Shown here: in pieces, positions 1 through 11,319 of the stretch | Layout of the letters: the number at the start of each line of letters is the position of its first letter | Position numbering within the stretch: the first letter of the stretch is position 1 | Origin: Hippophae tibetana | Taxonomy: Eukaryota > Streptophyta > Magnoliopsida > Rosales > Elaeagnaceae | Direction of reading: 5' to 3' | DNA: 64,000 nt | Assembly (NCBI GenBank): GCA_037013495.1 | Contig: CM072812.1 | Coordinates: 72,981,340-73,045,339, forward strand | The notes under the pieces: generated by a model | The model's input: only the letters and a program-made list of their open reading frames with translations | What the model was told of the DNA's origin: nothing | Database searches by the model: none | Program-made: the position numbers and the translations under genes

Positions 1-1430
1 TACCGTCCCTAACCCTAATTCATTATCAGTGGCAGTCTACGTTTACGACAACGAGACTCAAAAAAACCCTAGCCTAAGCCAACTGTCATCGCCTCCAGTA
101 GCACCCAGCCATCCTCATGTCGCCGCCACCACCAGCTAGTCACCTCTCCTCGTGTCGCTTCGCATCCTGTCATCCATGGACGAAATAGGTATTTGGTGAG
201 CTGACCGATATATGTTTGAGTTTATGGAAAAACTGTTTCGTGTGACTTCTCCAAACATTCTCAGTACAATTTCATGTACGAGGTATTGTTTGTATTTTGG
301 ATTGGTTGTCAAGCCTTTTTTTTAGTTTATCATAGGTTTTTTGAGTTAATGATAGGGTTTGTTTGAGTTTCTAAAAGGTTTTTTTTAGTTTTTGAAATGT
401 TTCCTCAAATGAGTTTCTAATAGGATATTTTTTATTTCTAATAGGATTTTTTTGAGTTTTTGAAATGTTTCCTCAAATGAGTTTTTGATAAGAGTTTTTT
501 TTAGTTTATGATACAATTTTTTTGAGTTTCTGAAATGCTTCTTCAAATGAGTTTCTGATGGAATTTTTTTTAGTTTATGATACGGTTTTTTTGAGTTTTT
601 GATAGGATTTTTTTGAGTTTCAGAAATACTTCCTCAAATGAGTTTCTGATAGGATTTTTTTTTTAGTTTATGATAGGGTTTTTGGACACCCCCAAATTCT
701 GTTTCTCTCCTTCACTAGTTGTGTGTGCCAAAATTATCATTACATTATGTTTGTGTGTTTTTGATATTGCTTCCAATTATTAGTTTCAATCATTTTCAAT
801 TTTGATGTAAATTACATATTCTCACCATTATTAATATTTTATTCATTCTTTAAGCCTCAATCGTGATTGTGATTAAAATAACAAATACGCTTTCTATTTC
901 AATATTGAAAAATCATGTAATTTCTATCAATATTCTTTCTTTTCATGTTTTTTCCCTTTGATTACTAATAAAAAAAATCAAGTAGAAACTATCGTGTAAT
1001 TTATAATTTCAGTTAGTATTAACATACAAGTTCTTTACTAGCATAAAATATAATGTGTTATTTAAGCTACAGAATTGCATATAATTACGTTTGTTTCGAT
1101 TAGTTTATAATGAAATGGGTAATGTTTTGTCCTATTTATGTCATAATTTTTCCATCTTGATCTAATTATTATGGTTGGCCTAATCTAATTAGTATAGTTT
1201 GGGAACTCACAACACCACATCCAATGTCAAATTGCTATATCTAAGCATGCAAAATATTTAGGATTTGAATTTTAGTATAAATGGACACCCCTACTTCTAG
1301 CCATATTGTTTATAACTAAGATCATTTAGTTATTTTAATTTTGAAATGATTTTTGATTAAGTACAAAAGTTAATATTTTAATATATTAGGAATATGTACT
1401 AATCTACATTCTATATATAGGTGATGATAA
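1..1430. other. Unassigned AT-rich flank
   Basis: The first 200 bases are richer in GC and have short CCG/CCA-rich runs, which might be decayed genic DNA, but no ORF of useful length is present. An irregular T-rich tandem repeat follows, then AT-rich sequence to about 1430. No left end of the neighbouring CACTA element (a CACTACTAC motif) was found here. Nothing else recognisable. Confidence 0.5.
310..690. repeat. Irregular T-rich tandem repeat
   Basis: The phrases GAGTTTCTGATAGGATTTT, TTAGTTTATGATA and TTTCCTCAAATGAGTTT recur in shuffled order. The CCTCAAATGAG core appears near 403, 470, 541 and 631, with spacings of about 60 to 90 bases, so the array is not strictly periodic. It looks like a decayed minisatellite with no coding potential. 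Confidence 0.7.
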
Positions 1431-1937
1431 TTTACATGAGTTTATTGGACCAAGTCAATTTCCAGACTTTACAATGTTATGATTTTTTTTATTCTCATTT
1501 TTCGTATTATTCAATATATATATATAGCATAAAAAAAATATAAATATAAATAATAATAAAAATAATTAAAAATTTAAATATATTTAATTACTTGATAATT
1601 AAATTTATTACAAAAAGAAATAATGTATATACAATACATATAGTTAACTTAAATTACAAATAAAATAATATCGTCAAAGTGTAATTGGATGCGAGTAAGC
1701 TTGGTTGGCTTATAATCTTGGTTGTGGCTTAGAATCACTAGCATTATGACAAGAAAACTAGACAAAAAATAGTTGATCCATATAAAAATTCATATTCCCC
1801 TACATACATGAGCACGTAAACATCCATCAAACAAACAGTCTAAACTTCAGAGACATATGAATGAAGAAATTAAATCATTATAAATATTACCATAAAAAAG
1901 AGATTACCACAGCGACATCTGAGTGATATAACCTTTT

Positions 1938-2265
1938 GACGAACTCATATTAGCACTTTATTAATCATTTGTCTATAAATATGAAGTTATCTGGAATCTC
2001 TACTAGTATTTTTAATGCTATAATGAGCTCTAAATATGAAATCAAGTGTAACTCCGATTTCTTACTTGGCTTGTGTGAGTTTTGGTGCCCTTAAATTTAT
2101 GGAACACGTTAATGGGCACCAAAACTCATACAAACCAAGAAACAAATTGGAGTTACACCTGATTTCATATTTAGGCTCATTATAGCATTAAATATACTAG
2201 AAACGATTCCATATAACTTCATATTTATAAACAAATGATTAATAAAGTGCTAATTGTTGTCATAA
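1938..2265. repeat. Long foldback (hairpin) inside CACTA copy 1
   Basis: A left arm of about 153 bases (1938-2090) is followed by a 23-base loop and a right arm of about 152 bases (2114-2265) that is its imperfect reverse complement. The inner stem pairs TTTTGGTGCCC with GGGCACCAAAA, and the outer stem pairs TTAATCATTTGT with ACAAATGATTAA. The same foldback is present in CACTA copy 2 at 38724-39065, so it was in their common ancestor. It is probably a nested MITE, but it could give rise to hairpin small RNAs. Confidence 0.85.
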
Positions 2266-2437
2266 GGAAAGTAGGCAAGAGAGATGAGATGCAGTTTGGG
2301 CCAAAGATAGGTCCATAAAACAATGCATTCCCCTAAATACATGAACATATAATCATCCATCAAACAAGTGACTTCAGACACAGGAATAGATAGAGAAATT
2401 AAATCATTACAAAATTTACTGTTATGTTGTCATATGC

Positions 2438-5400
2438 TATTCAAGATCATTAGAATCTTCTCCTGATTCTTCTTGTGATGATATAATTTGGACCATGTGT
2501 TCTGCCCATTCCTCTCATAAATCTTCAAAAATTTGTTGGTCGTATCCCGTCTTGTTCTAACCAAAGAACTACATGTATTTAAAATCAAAATAAGAATGTA
2601 ATTTCATTTATTTACAAAAAATAACTCAAATATGTTAAAAACTTTTATGTATATGGGTGAAAGATATTACCACATCATCAATTGGAATTTTGATATTTGT
2701 GATGATTTCGCTCATAAACTTTATGACATAATAACCACACATGACTCCATTATTTTGTTGTGGAACCTACAAAAAATAAGCGTACATGATTTTTCATATT
2801 CGAACATCTTTATTATTCAATTGTAAAATTAATAAAATTATTAATATTGGCTTGTACATACCATAACTTTTGTCCATATAAGCTTATGAGATTTTTTAAG
2901 GGCAATGCCCTTAAACTTGTTCCACATCTTCCATGCCCTAACAAGGTTTAAAACGGTTAGTTTTTTATTAAATATTACAAAAAATAATAGAATAAATTAA
3001 CTAATATGTAACTATAACTCTTACATTTCAACAACTGCTTTTGTATCTTTACTCAGTTCTATGGAAGCTGAGTCACAGTACCAAGCATGATTATTGAACA
3101 TATCAATGATTACCAACATCCAATGATCTTGGCCTTGTTCAAACCTTAATGGCCAATGGATTATCAACTTTTGATTTCTGTTAAGCGTTAATGCCCTATC
3201 ACATATTTGTTTAGCTCTAATGCTAACATCCTTCTCTTGATATTGATTGACATATGAAGAATCATAGAACATTGCTAAATGTGATGAGTGATTATGTTGA
3301 AGTAGATAATAGCATGCTCTATATAAAAGATATATATATAATTAGATAATATAAATATAATTATATATGTTCTACATAAATGAAAGAAAAAAAATAGATT
3401 GAGGACTCACCTTGTCCACACTTTAATTATACTTAAATCGATCATTTAATATTCAAATAGTTGCAATATGTACTCGATCGATATATAAATTTGGCCAAGG
3501 TCTACACCATAAATTCTATAGGAAGTGGCACAGTCCATCCATCATTTATGCTAGATGCCCTTCTAACAATAGTCATCAAAGTGCCAAGATTTCTGCTAAA
3601 GTTTAAAGCATAATTATGACTATACTTTTTCCAAGGCTTCTTCTTGAATAACTTGGTGCGCGATGATTGGCCACTAGACATAGATTTAGCACGAGATACT
3701 TGCTTCGTATCTCTTAAATGTGCCGCATTTAAGAGTTCTGGTATAATAAACTAAAAAAAAGTATTATATATGTATTTTAGTAACAATATAAGATATAATA
3801 AAATAATAGTACTAAACAAGTGTTATCTGTTAAGTTAAAAAATAGCACCACATCAAAATTTAGAACAACTTGAATCGACGGCCAAGCCATATACTGTCCA
3901 ACCTTTTATTGGACTGTGGTAGCATTAGAAGGCACAGGTAGTGGAAAATCATGAAACAATGATTGATCAATTACTATTCGCCAATGATTTGGTAAATATT
4001 GATTATGAATCATCTGATCATCGCTCAATTGTTGTACCATTCCAATAGCAACAAAGTCCATTGACGAAGGATGTTTCAGCAAACATTTCATATTCTGTAA
4101 AAAATTTAAGTGTTATATATAGAAAATAAAACATATAATAAAAATTTAAAAATAATAGATTATATACACTAGAAATTAAAATTTTACCATATATGATTCA
4201 TCAAATAGAAGAGGACTCCCATGTGGGGTAGATATCGGATGTACATTCTCACCAAAATGTTCATCGTGGTTTGATTGATGGTAAGAATGTGCAGATTGCA
4301 TTAGAGAAAATGAACCACTACTTGATTGCATATGCATTCATGGCATATAGTGAGGACTAATAGGATGGCTATATCCCATACTGGATGTAGTTTGAGCGCA
4401 ATGAGATTGCGTGGGTGGCATGCCTCACATGCATGGTTGCATGCTTGGCCAATGTGGCATGCCCTGGTTGTAGCATGATGCCATGGCTGACATTTGTTAT
4501 GATTGATGTTCTTTTAGAATGACAATCTCACTTAACATTGAGGCCTTAAATGAGTTGAATTCTTCTTCAATTTTAGTGTACTTCTCCTTACTTACCGTCT
4601 GAGTCTTTAGTTTTGGAATGTTAAAATACTCCATAGAACCATCATATTGGCTACCTCCCTTAACACGACTAGGATGCTCACGTCCGAATGCATGGTATAA
4701 AGCATCTCTCCCAGGCTCTTCGATTATTTCACCCCTGGATATTTTTTCTTGAACAACTCTCTACAAATAATATAGCACACAAACATATCATTCATTATTA
4801 CATCAATTATTCAAAATCATTAAGACTTTTTATCAACCGAAATTACTAACCAACTTATTTAATTGTTCTTCTCCTCGCTTAGTCATAGGTCTTGAATTCT
4901 TCGTTTTGAGAGTCTTTGTTTCTATGTATAATTCAGTTCGGGTGACAGGTCTATCCAATTCAGCTTCTTACATAAATTATAAAAAATTTATTAACAATGA
5001 CATGAAATTAAATTGAGGAAAATAAATATAAAAATATTTATAAATTAAAACAAATTAATAATATCATTCTATATCTAACTTCAGGATTTGAAGTCCTCCC
5101 AGTACGGTTAGGAAGAATGTTATGCATTTGTACATTCTGATGTTCTTCCCTAATGATTTGAAATTCATCTGAACGTCTATAATCCACAAAGTCTTTCCAA
5201 ACTGGAGGTGTAATTAAGGGGTGTCCTTCAGGGATTTTGTAGAGCTATAACTCATCAAGTGGTTCCAAATATGGAAACACATAATTTCTTGCCAATCTGG
5301 AAGTCTTGTATTCCTTCCACGTCTTATTTGCAATCTTATAACACTTGCTCTTTCAACTGTTATCGACTTTGTAACGATTCTATAAAAACACAGTACAAAA

Positions 5401-5545
5401 TATTAGATATAATATACACCAAATATAATATATATATTGATTATAAAATATAAGAGACTTACACAAATGGTTATCCATATTTTGAACTTTTCTGCATCGT
5501 CAACCTCAGACCAATCATTTATATTGATTGGTATACTGGACTTCG
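2438..5545 (-). pseudogene. CACTA second gene with Ulp1-like (C48) protease, remnant
   Basis: This is a multi-exon remnant matching the better defined gene of CACTA copy 2. Read on the minus strand it holds a transposase_24-like N-terminal exon (about 5545-5060), a Met/Pro/Gln-rich low-complexity exon (about 4500-4190), a short exon (about 4091-3840), and a Ulp1-like peptidase. In the peptidase the exon at 3272-3021 carries the active-site His in DHWMLVI and the Asp in WYCDSA. The exon near 2773-2675 carries the Gln and Cys in the PQQNNGVMCGYY segment. An in-frame stop separates the transposase_24-like part from the Met/Pro-rich part, as in copy 2, and the Met/Pro-rich exon has further damage. 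A stop present in copy 2 after GHP is absent here (GHPLI). It may be a set of exons no longer translated together. Confidence 0.7.
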
Positions 5546-5552
5546 CAAGTCG

Positions 5553-5580
5553 ATTAATCATTTTACAAAACCATTTCTAT
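5553..5580. other. Deletion junction removing the transposase
   Basis: Copy 1 reads from ...CGCAAGTCGA straight into TTAATCATTTTACAAAACC. In copy 2 the matching points lie at about 44356 and 47737, so roughly 3.4 kb is missing here: the whole TNP2 gene plus the DUF4216 region. Only a few bases of possible microhomology are visible at the joint. Confidence 0.8.
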
Positions 5581-5929
5581 ACAAATTAAAAAATAAGCAA
5601 CATGCAAGCATGAATATATAAAACCAATCACTTTAGTTGATTCTAATTTCTAAACATGTTACTATATCATAATTAAAAAATAATATTAATTATATGTATA
5701 TAACATTCTATAAAAGTATATAAGGACTACTATAGTAACATATTTAACATTTTAACACATAAGTATCATATATAAATAATAATAATAATAATACTTAGTT
5801 TTTAGTTATTATTTGATTTTTATTAATATATATATATATATATTCTTTAAATTATTGAGTTTATAAATATATATTTATAATTTTTTTAACGTATAACTCT
5901 TATACCAATATAATTTCTTATAAATTTAA

Positions 5930-6560
5930 AAAAACATATTATTTTTCCTCTATTCACTACTTAATAAAATATAATTATTTATATATAAATAAATTTATCC
6001 ACGCATAGTAAACTCACAACATTTCAGATATTATTTCCACATAAAATAAGTCAAACATAATAACAAGCAAAATAAAAAACATACCTAAATCAAAAATTTA
6101 CACAAAAATAAAACAAACTAAATAATAAGCTGCAAACTTCTACTTAATAAAATATAATTATTTATAATATATAAATAAATTTATCCATGCATAGTAAATA
6201 TATATAATCCATCAAACACACAACATTTAAGATAATATTTTCACATAAAATAATTCAAACATAATAACAAGCAAAATAAAAAACATACCTAAATCAAAAT
6301 TTTATACAAAAAATAAAACAAACTGAATAATAAGATGCAAAATTCTATTTAATAAAATATAATTATTTATAATATATAAATAAATTTATCCACACACAGT
6401 AAATATATATAATCCATCAAACTCACAACATTTCAGATATTATTTCCACATAAAATAATTCAAACATTTTTACAAGCAAAATAAAAAACATACCTAAATC
6501 AAAAATTTATACAAAAAATAAAACAAACTGAATAATAAGCTGCAAAATTAATAGAAATAC
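5930..6560. repeat. Subterminal tandem repeat, about 205 bp, three copies
   Basis: A unit of about 203-206 bases containing CATACCTAAATCAAAA, CTGCAAA, TTATCCACGCATAG and CACAACATTTCAGATATTA occurs three times (cores near 6077, 6280 and 6486). CACTA copy 2 has two copies of the same unit at about 47880-48180. Such AT-rich subterminal repeats are typical of CACTA elements. Confidence 0.8.
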
Positions 6561-6917
6561 TTACAAAAATGTTATGAAGTGACTAAATGAAGGAAAAAAT
6601 AAAAAAAATGGTATTTTATAAGTGAGAATAAGGGAAAAAATGGGTATAAAAGATTATTTCGCTAAAAAAATAGTAGATATGAAAGATAATGAGAAGAGGA
6701 ATATAATTCACAGAACGACGTGGCAAATGGTGGTCGGAGGTGGCCGAAAATTGAGAAAGAAGGTGGGTATAGCTCGGTTTTGGGAGAAAATGGAGACGAG
6801 AAAGGAAGAAAATGAGGTTCTGCGTAAAAAATGAGCCGACGTGGATAGCGTCGGTTCTACATCGAATCGACTTTAAATTCATTATAAGTCTGTTTTTTTT
6901 TCAAAAATCGACTTTAC

Positions 6918-6950
6918 ACAGTGACTTAAATACCTCTTTTTGTAGTAGTG
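6918..6950. repeat. Right terminal inverted repeat of CACTA copy 1
   Basis: The reverse complement begins CACTACTACAAAAAGAGG and continues TATTTAAGTC, matching the right terminus of copy 2. One unit of the CGTCGGTTCTAC type lies just inside at about 6850. The three bases outside are CTA, but no matching left end is available to test a target duplication. Confidence 0.85.
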
Positions 6951-7019
6951 CTAATATGTTTTACTTTTGGATTTCAATAACAGTTTATATATTTATTTAT
7001 GTATTTATGTATGATGATT

Positions 7020-7310
7020 GATGAGCATCACATTTGACTTTATCCTATTAGATTATATCATATTAAATTGTATCGTAGTTATGTATTATTAACCATTCTA
7101 AACCATTAATCAAACCGAATCAAACTGTTCGGTTACAACATATTGGATAGCCAACGGTTCGGTTCGGTTCGATCCGATCCAGTTTGAGCATTATGAATGA
7201 TTCAGTCCAGTTTGAGCATTATGAACGATCTGATTTTGTTAAAAACAATTTACTCAAAATCGGACCGGACTGGACCGGACTGCGGACACCCCTAAGAGGT
7301 ACTATATGTC
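7020..7310. repeat. Short repeats with GGTTCG and CCGGACT runs
   Basis: This stretch has a GGTTCGGTTCGGTTCGATCC run, a 27-base phrase (CAGTTTGAGCATTATGAA and neighbours) present twice at about 7180-7230, and a GGACCGGACTGGACCGGACTG run followed by CGGACACCCC. Sequence of this type often marks MITE or Helitron remnants. No clean ends were found. Confidence 0.4.
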
Positions 7311-8640
7311 TCACAAATTTTATAAATAAATATTTTAGTATTATTATTAATTTATGATTTAATTATGTGATATAATTTGATTTATTTATGAAGTTTTATT
7401 TTTAATCCATTTAAAAAAATGCATATTTATTTTTTTATGATGTAAATATACATATATTTTTAAATGATGTAAGAAAATAAACATATATTTTTTTACTAAG
7501 AATTAAAAGATAAACTAATTGAATAAATGAGTTATATATATATATATAAGTATAGTTTTTTTAATTCTATATTATAAAAGAAAAATTATAATTGAAGTAA
7601 ATAATAAATAATTTATAATGAGAAAAAATAAAATTGAGTTGATAAAAAATAAAATATAAACAATATTTACGTGAATGGAAGAAAAATAAAATATATGTAA
7701 CAATAAATACATAATCTTTTTATATTAAAAAATATTGATAAAATATTATTATAAATTAATTTGAAATAATAACAATAAATTATAAAATAATTATAAGATA
7801 TTAAATTTTAAAAAATATAAAATATATAATATATTACTTATGGTTAGTTTGAATTTAAATATAATTAAATTTATAAAAAAAATTAATATTAATATTTTAT
7901 ATATTTATTAAAATAAGATATATAAATATAATTTTAAGAAATAAGACATAGAATACAATCTTCCTCCTTATCCCTGATCATTATTATAAATTATAGATCT
8001 CGTCTTATATTTTCATTCTCTATTTTATTATTCATATCCTTCCTCCTAATCTCTTAGTACAAAAAAAAAAATTAGAAGTCTAATCAATTAATTATATTAA
8101 TATGCAAATAAATACATCTGTATAGTAATGTATAACTATAATCCTTATACATGAGTTCCTAGTTAGAATTTTTCCAATGTTTCTGATTAATGAGGTGTTA
8201 TTATTGTAATTCTTAACATCACTATTTTCCACACTTCTCATCTAATTCAGTGGCGTGAGTTCATAATTACTCGGTGTACCATACGAATTTGTAATTTATG
8301 TAAAAGAAATTAAAGTGGAATGCTGAGGAAAAATAAATTAAAAAATTATATAAAATAATACATAACGATAACATAACAGTAATAATATTAAATAAGATTA
8401 TATTGAATAAAATTTAAATATGAAAAAATTTAAATAATGAGAATATAATTTGAAGAACATCTAATTAATGGAGATTTAATACAGATATTTATTTAATGGA
8501 AATTTAATTTGAAAACAATATTTGTAACATCTATTTAAGTTTATAAACGTAAAAATAATATAAAATATTGTTAAGTTAAATTTTTTTTTATTAATTATAT
8601 TTTGATAAAATTTTATTTTTGGTCATATTTTAAAATAATT
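7311..8640. other. AT-rich intergenic, no feature seen
   Basis: Very AT-rich with poly-A/T tracts and a short TA run near 7537. No ORF, RNA gene or recognisable element was seen. Confidence 0.6.
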
Positions 8641-8816
8641 TCATTGTAGTATCTAAAATATTTAAAAAGTTTTAATTTAATTATTTTAGTACATTAAATT
8701 ACAAAAAAGAAAGATACTAAAAAGATAATAAATTTGATAACATGGATATTAAAATAGAACTAAAATTTTTAACATTAAATTGAAACTTTTTAATCATTTT
8801 GGATACTACATGCCAA
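8641..8816. repeat. MITE-like inverted repeat upstream of the first UGT
   Basis: CATTGTAGTATCTAAAATAT with TTAAAAAGTTTTAATTTA on the left is mirrored on the right by TTAAATTGAAACTTTTTAA with ATTTTGGATACTACATG, giving arms of about 40 bases around a 100-base centre. This is a probable small decayed MITE about 0.4 kb upstream of the gene. Target duplications were not identified. Confidence 0.6.
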
Positions 8817-9165
8817 CTATGATAAATACTATTTTATTAGAGGAATTTTTTTATTATTAATTGCTATTTTATTACAAGAAGTTTTTAATTATTAAATACT
8901 ATTTTATTACAATAAATTTTATATTATTATTTAAAAAAAAAATTCCAAAAACTTTGCTTAACTAGAGAAATAAACTATATATAAAAAACTACTTCCATCT
9001 TATGTATGCCATTGCGTCATTTAAGAGAGCCACAATTTATATCAATCGGTATATTGATATCTACCTTTATACTAAAATCACATCTAACTTTTTTCTTACA
9101 TATTTTTAATATTATAATATATTAATATTATAATTTATCACAAAATTAAAATAAATAAACTTTTC

Positions 9166-9175
9166 TATAAAAATA
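9166..9175 (+). promoter_or_regulatory. Probable TATA box of the first UGT
   Basis: TATAAAAATA lies 75 bases before the chosen ATG at 9241. A start site about 30 bases downstream would leave a 5' UTR of about 40 nt, the same geometry as at the second UGT. It is inferred from position; AT-rich DNA gives many chance matches. Confidence 0.5.
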
Positions 9176-9240
9176 TTGTTTTGCCGCTTTTCAGAAACCA
9201 AAGAATCAAGTCTTTACAGCAACCATCAAACTATTCCGCA

Positions 9241-10713
9241 ATGACTTCACAGCCAGAAAAACAACTTCATTTTTTCTTCCTACCTTTAATTATTCCAGGC
9301 CACTTAAATCCAATGATAGATATAGCCAGATTACTATCAAAATCCAAAGTAAGTGTCACAATAGTCACAACCCCTCTAAATGCAAACAGATTTACTTCAA
9401 TCATCAATAGAGATATTGAATCTGGTTTACCAATAAATCTTTTGCAGCTTCAATTTCCATATGAACAATCTGGATGTGAAAACATTGATACTTTAACTTC
9501 CTTTGATTACATCGAGAATTTTTTGAAAGCATTCAGCTTATTACAACAACCAATAGAGAAGCTTCTAGAAGATCTAAACCCTTTTCCAAGTTGCTTAGTA
9601 TCTGACAAACATGTGCTTTGGGCTTCTGATATTGCCCAAAAATTTAAACTACCCAGAATTTCATTTGATGGGACGAGTTGTTTCTCTCTTTTGATTTCTC
9701 ACAATTTACACAAAACCCATGTATATGAGAGTGTTGTTGAACCAGAAGTACCCTTTGTTGTTCCTGGATTACCTGACAAAATTGAGCTCACAATAGCTCA
9801 ACTTTCTGGAGATTTTAATCCAGGAAAAAATCAACATTTGAGAGCTATGCGTCAAAAAGTTAAGGAAACAGAGGAAGGAGTATATGGGTTAATAGTTAAT
9901 AGTTTTGAGGAGTTAGAATCACAATATGTGAAAGAGTATAAAAAAGTAAGTGGAAAAAAAGTATGGTGTATAGGACCAGTTTCTTTATGCAACAATCAAA
10001 GCTTATTAGACAAAGCCCAAAGGGGTATGAAAGAATCATCGAAAGATGAAGAAGAGTGTATGAATTGGCTTGATTTATGGCCATCCAAATCTGTAATCTA
10101 TGTTTGTTTTGGAAGTCTAAATAGATTATTAGCTTCTCAATTGGAAGAACTTGGTTTGGGCTTAGAGGGATCAAATAGGCCATTCATTTGGGTTATAAGG
10201 GGTGGATATGAAAAAGAAAAGATGGAAAATTGGTTACTAGTGAATGGATATGAGGAAAGGGTTAAAGGCAGAGGGCTTTTAATAAAGGGTTGGGCACCTC
10301 AACTACTTATATTGTCACACCCTTCAGTTGGAGGGTTCTTGACCCATTGTGGTTGGAATTCAACACTTGAAGGGATTTGTGCTGGTTTGCCAATGATAAC
10401 TTGGCCTTTGTTTGCTGAACAATTTTATAATGAAAAGTTTGTTGTAGAAATTTTGAAGATTGGAGTGAGAGTTGGAGTAGAGAAAGTTGTGCACCTTGGG
10501 GAAGAAGAGAAATATGGGGTCTTAGTGAAGAGAGAGAGAATTAAAGAGGCCATTGAAGACTTGATGAAAGATGGAAAAGAAGGAGATGATAGAAGACAAA
10601 AAGCTGAAGAGCTTGGAGAAATGGCAAAAAAGGCAATACTAGATGATAGAGGCTCTTCCCAGCTTAATATTTCATTGTTGGTACAAGACATTCAACAATT
10701 CACAATTGGTTAG
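9241..10713 (+). CDS. UDP-glycosyltransferase, UGT73 (group D) type
   Basis: An intact intronless ORF of 490 residues, the usual length for plant family-1 glycosyltransferases. The product should transfer a sugar, probably glucose from UDP-glucose, to a small specialised metabolite in the cytosol. His21 in the PGHLNP motif and Asp122 in LVSDKH fit the catalytic His-Asp dyad. The 44-residue PSPG donor-binding box runs from Trp351 to Gln394 and contains HCGWNSTLEG. Its last residue is Gln and position 22 is Trp, both usual for UDP-glucose users. The start at 9241 is the first ATG and places His21 where the family expects it; the frame is open upstream but without an ATG. The nearest relative in the window is the UGT at 34278. 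The acceptor (flavonoid, triterpenoid, hormone or other) cannot be read from the sequence. Confidence 0.95.
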   Translation: MTSQPEKQLHFFFLPLIIPGHLNPMIDIARLLSKSKVSVTIVTTPLNANRFTSIINRDIESGLPINLLQLQFPYEQSGCENIDTLTSFDYIENFLKAFSLLQQPIEKLLEDLNPFPSCLVSDKHVLWASDIAQKFKLPRISFDGTSCFSLLISHNLHKTHVYESVVEPEVPFVVPGLPDKIELTIAQLSGDFNPGKNQHLRAMRQKVKETEEGVYGLIVNSFEELESQYVKEYKKVSGKKVWCIGPVSLCNNQSLLDKAQRGMKESSKDEEECMNWLDLWPSKSVIYVCFGSLNRLLASQLEELGLGLEGSNRPFIWVIRGGYEKEKMENWLLVNGYEERVKGRGLLIKGWAPQLLILSHPSVGGFLTHCGWNSTLEGICAGLPMITWPLFAEQFYNEKFVVEILKIGVRVGVEKVVHLGEEEKYGVLVKRERIKEAIEDLMKDGKEGDDRRQKAEELGEMAKKAILDDRGSSQLNISLLVQDIQQFTIG

Positions 10714-11319
10714 GAAAAGTTGACGTTATTTGTATTTGGTTATAAATTTGGTTCTGCTAGGGATTCAAATTTTAAAATCAACCTTGATGTTTTATTAATT
10801 CAAGAAACTTGCTAAATTGTGGTTGAGAGTTACAACATGTCTCATGAATTTTAAAAATGAAAATTTTAACTGCATTATTAATTTATTATTACATATGCCA
10901 CTTTAATATCATAATTAAAAAAATGTACAATTTAGTCATGTTTTTATATAAGAATAAATGAGACTAAAATTTTGAGCCATGCTTTCACGCATATCTATGA
11001 TTAAAATTTAATAAATAAACATTGTATTGATAATCTTATAATAATTAATATTACCTGAAATTCTTTAATTTAAAAAAAATAATATGATTTTTTATTAAAT
11101 TGTATACAATGATAAATTAATGTTACAATTTATAAAAATGTATGGATGAATATATTTTTAAAAATAATTAATTAGTTTATTACATTAATAAAAAATAAAT
11201 TATTATAACATTTTTGGATTGATTGAACCTTTCAAGCTAGCAATTTTGAATATTTGTAGTCATTTATTTGAATCTAATAAATAATCATTCATATATTTAA
11301 GTCATATTTTATGTCCAAA
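10714..11319. other. 3' flank of the first UGT
   Basis: AT-rich sequence that should contain the 3' UTR. No AATAAA is close to the stop; the nearest AATAAA-like site is near 10953. No other feature was seen. Confidence 0.5.

Larger units (their letters stand above)
1430..6950 (-). mobile_element. Non-autonomous CACTA (En/Spm) transposon, copy 1
   Basis: From about 1475 to 6950 this is collinear with the larger CACTA element at 38156-49220. The right terminus ends at 6950 with TGTAGTAGTG, the reverse complement of CACTACTACA. The copy has lost its left terminus: similarity stops at about 1430-1475 and no CACTA start is visible. At about 5553 the sequence jumps from the second-gene exon directly to sequence that in copy 2 lies beyond the transposase, so the TNP2 gene is completely missing. 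The second gene (Ulp1-like protease) is kept as a remnant. It could move only if a transposase were supplied in trans, and with one terminus missing it is probably immobile. Confidence 0.85.

Noticed and set aside
9896-10691. Minus-strand ORFs opposite the first UGT
   Set aside because: They are antisense to an intact, well-supported gene.
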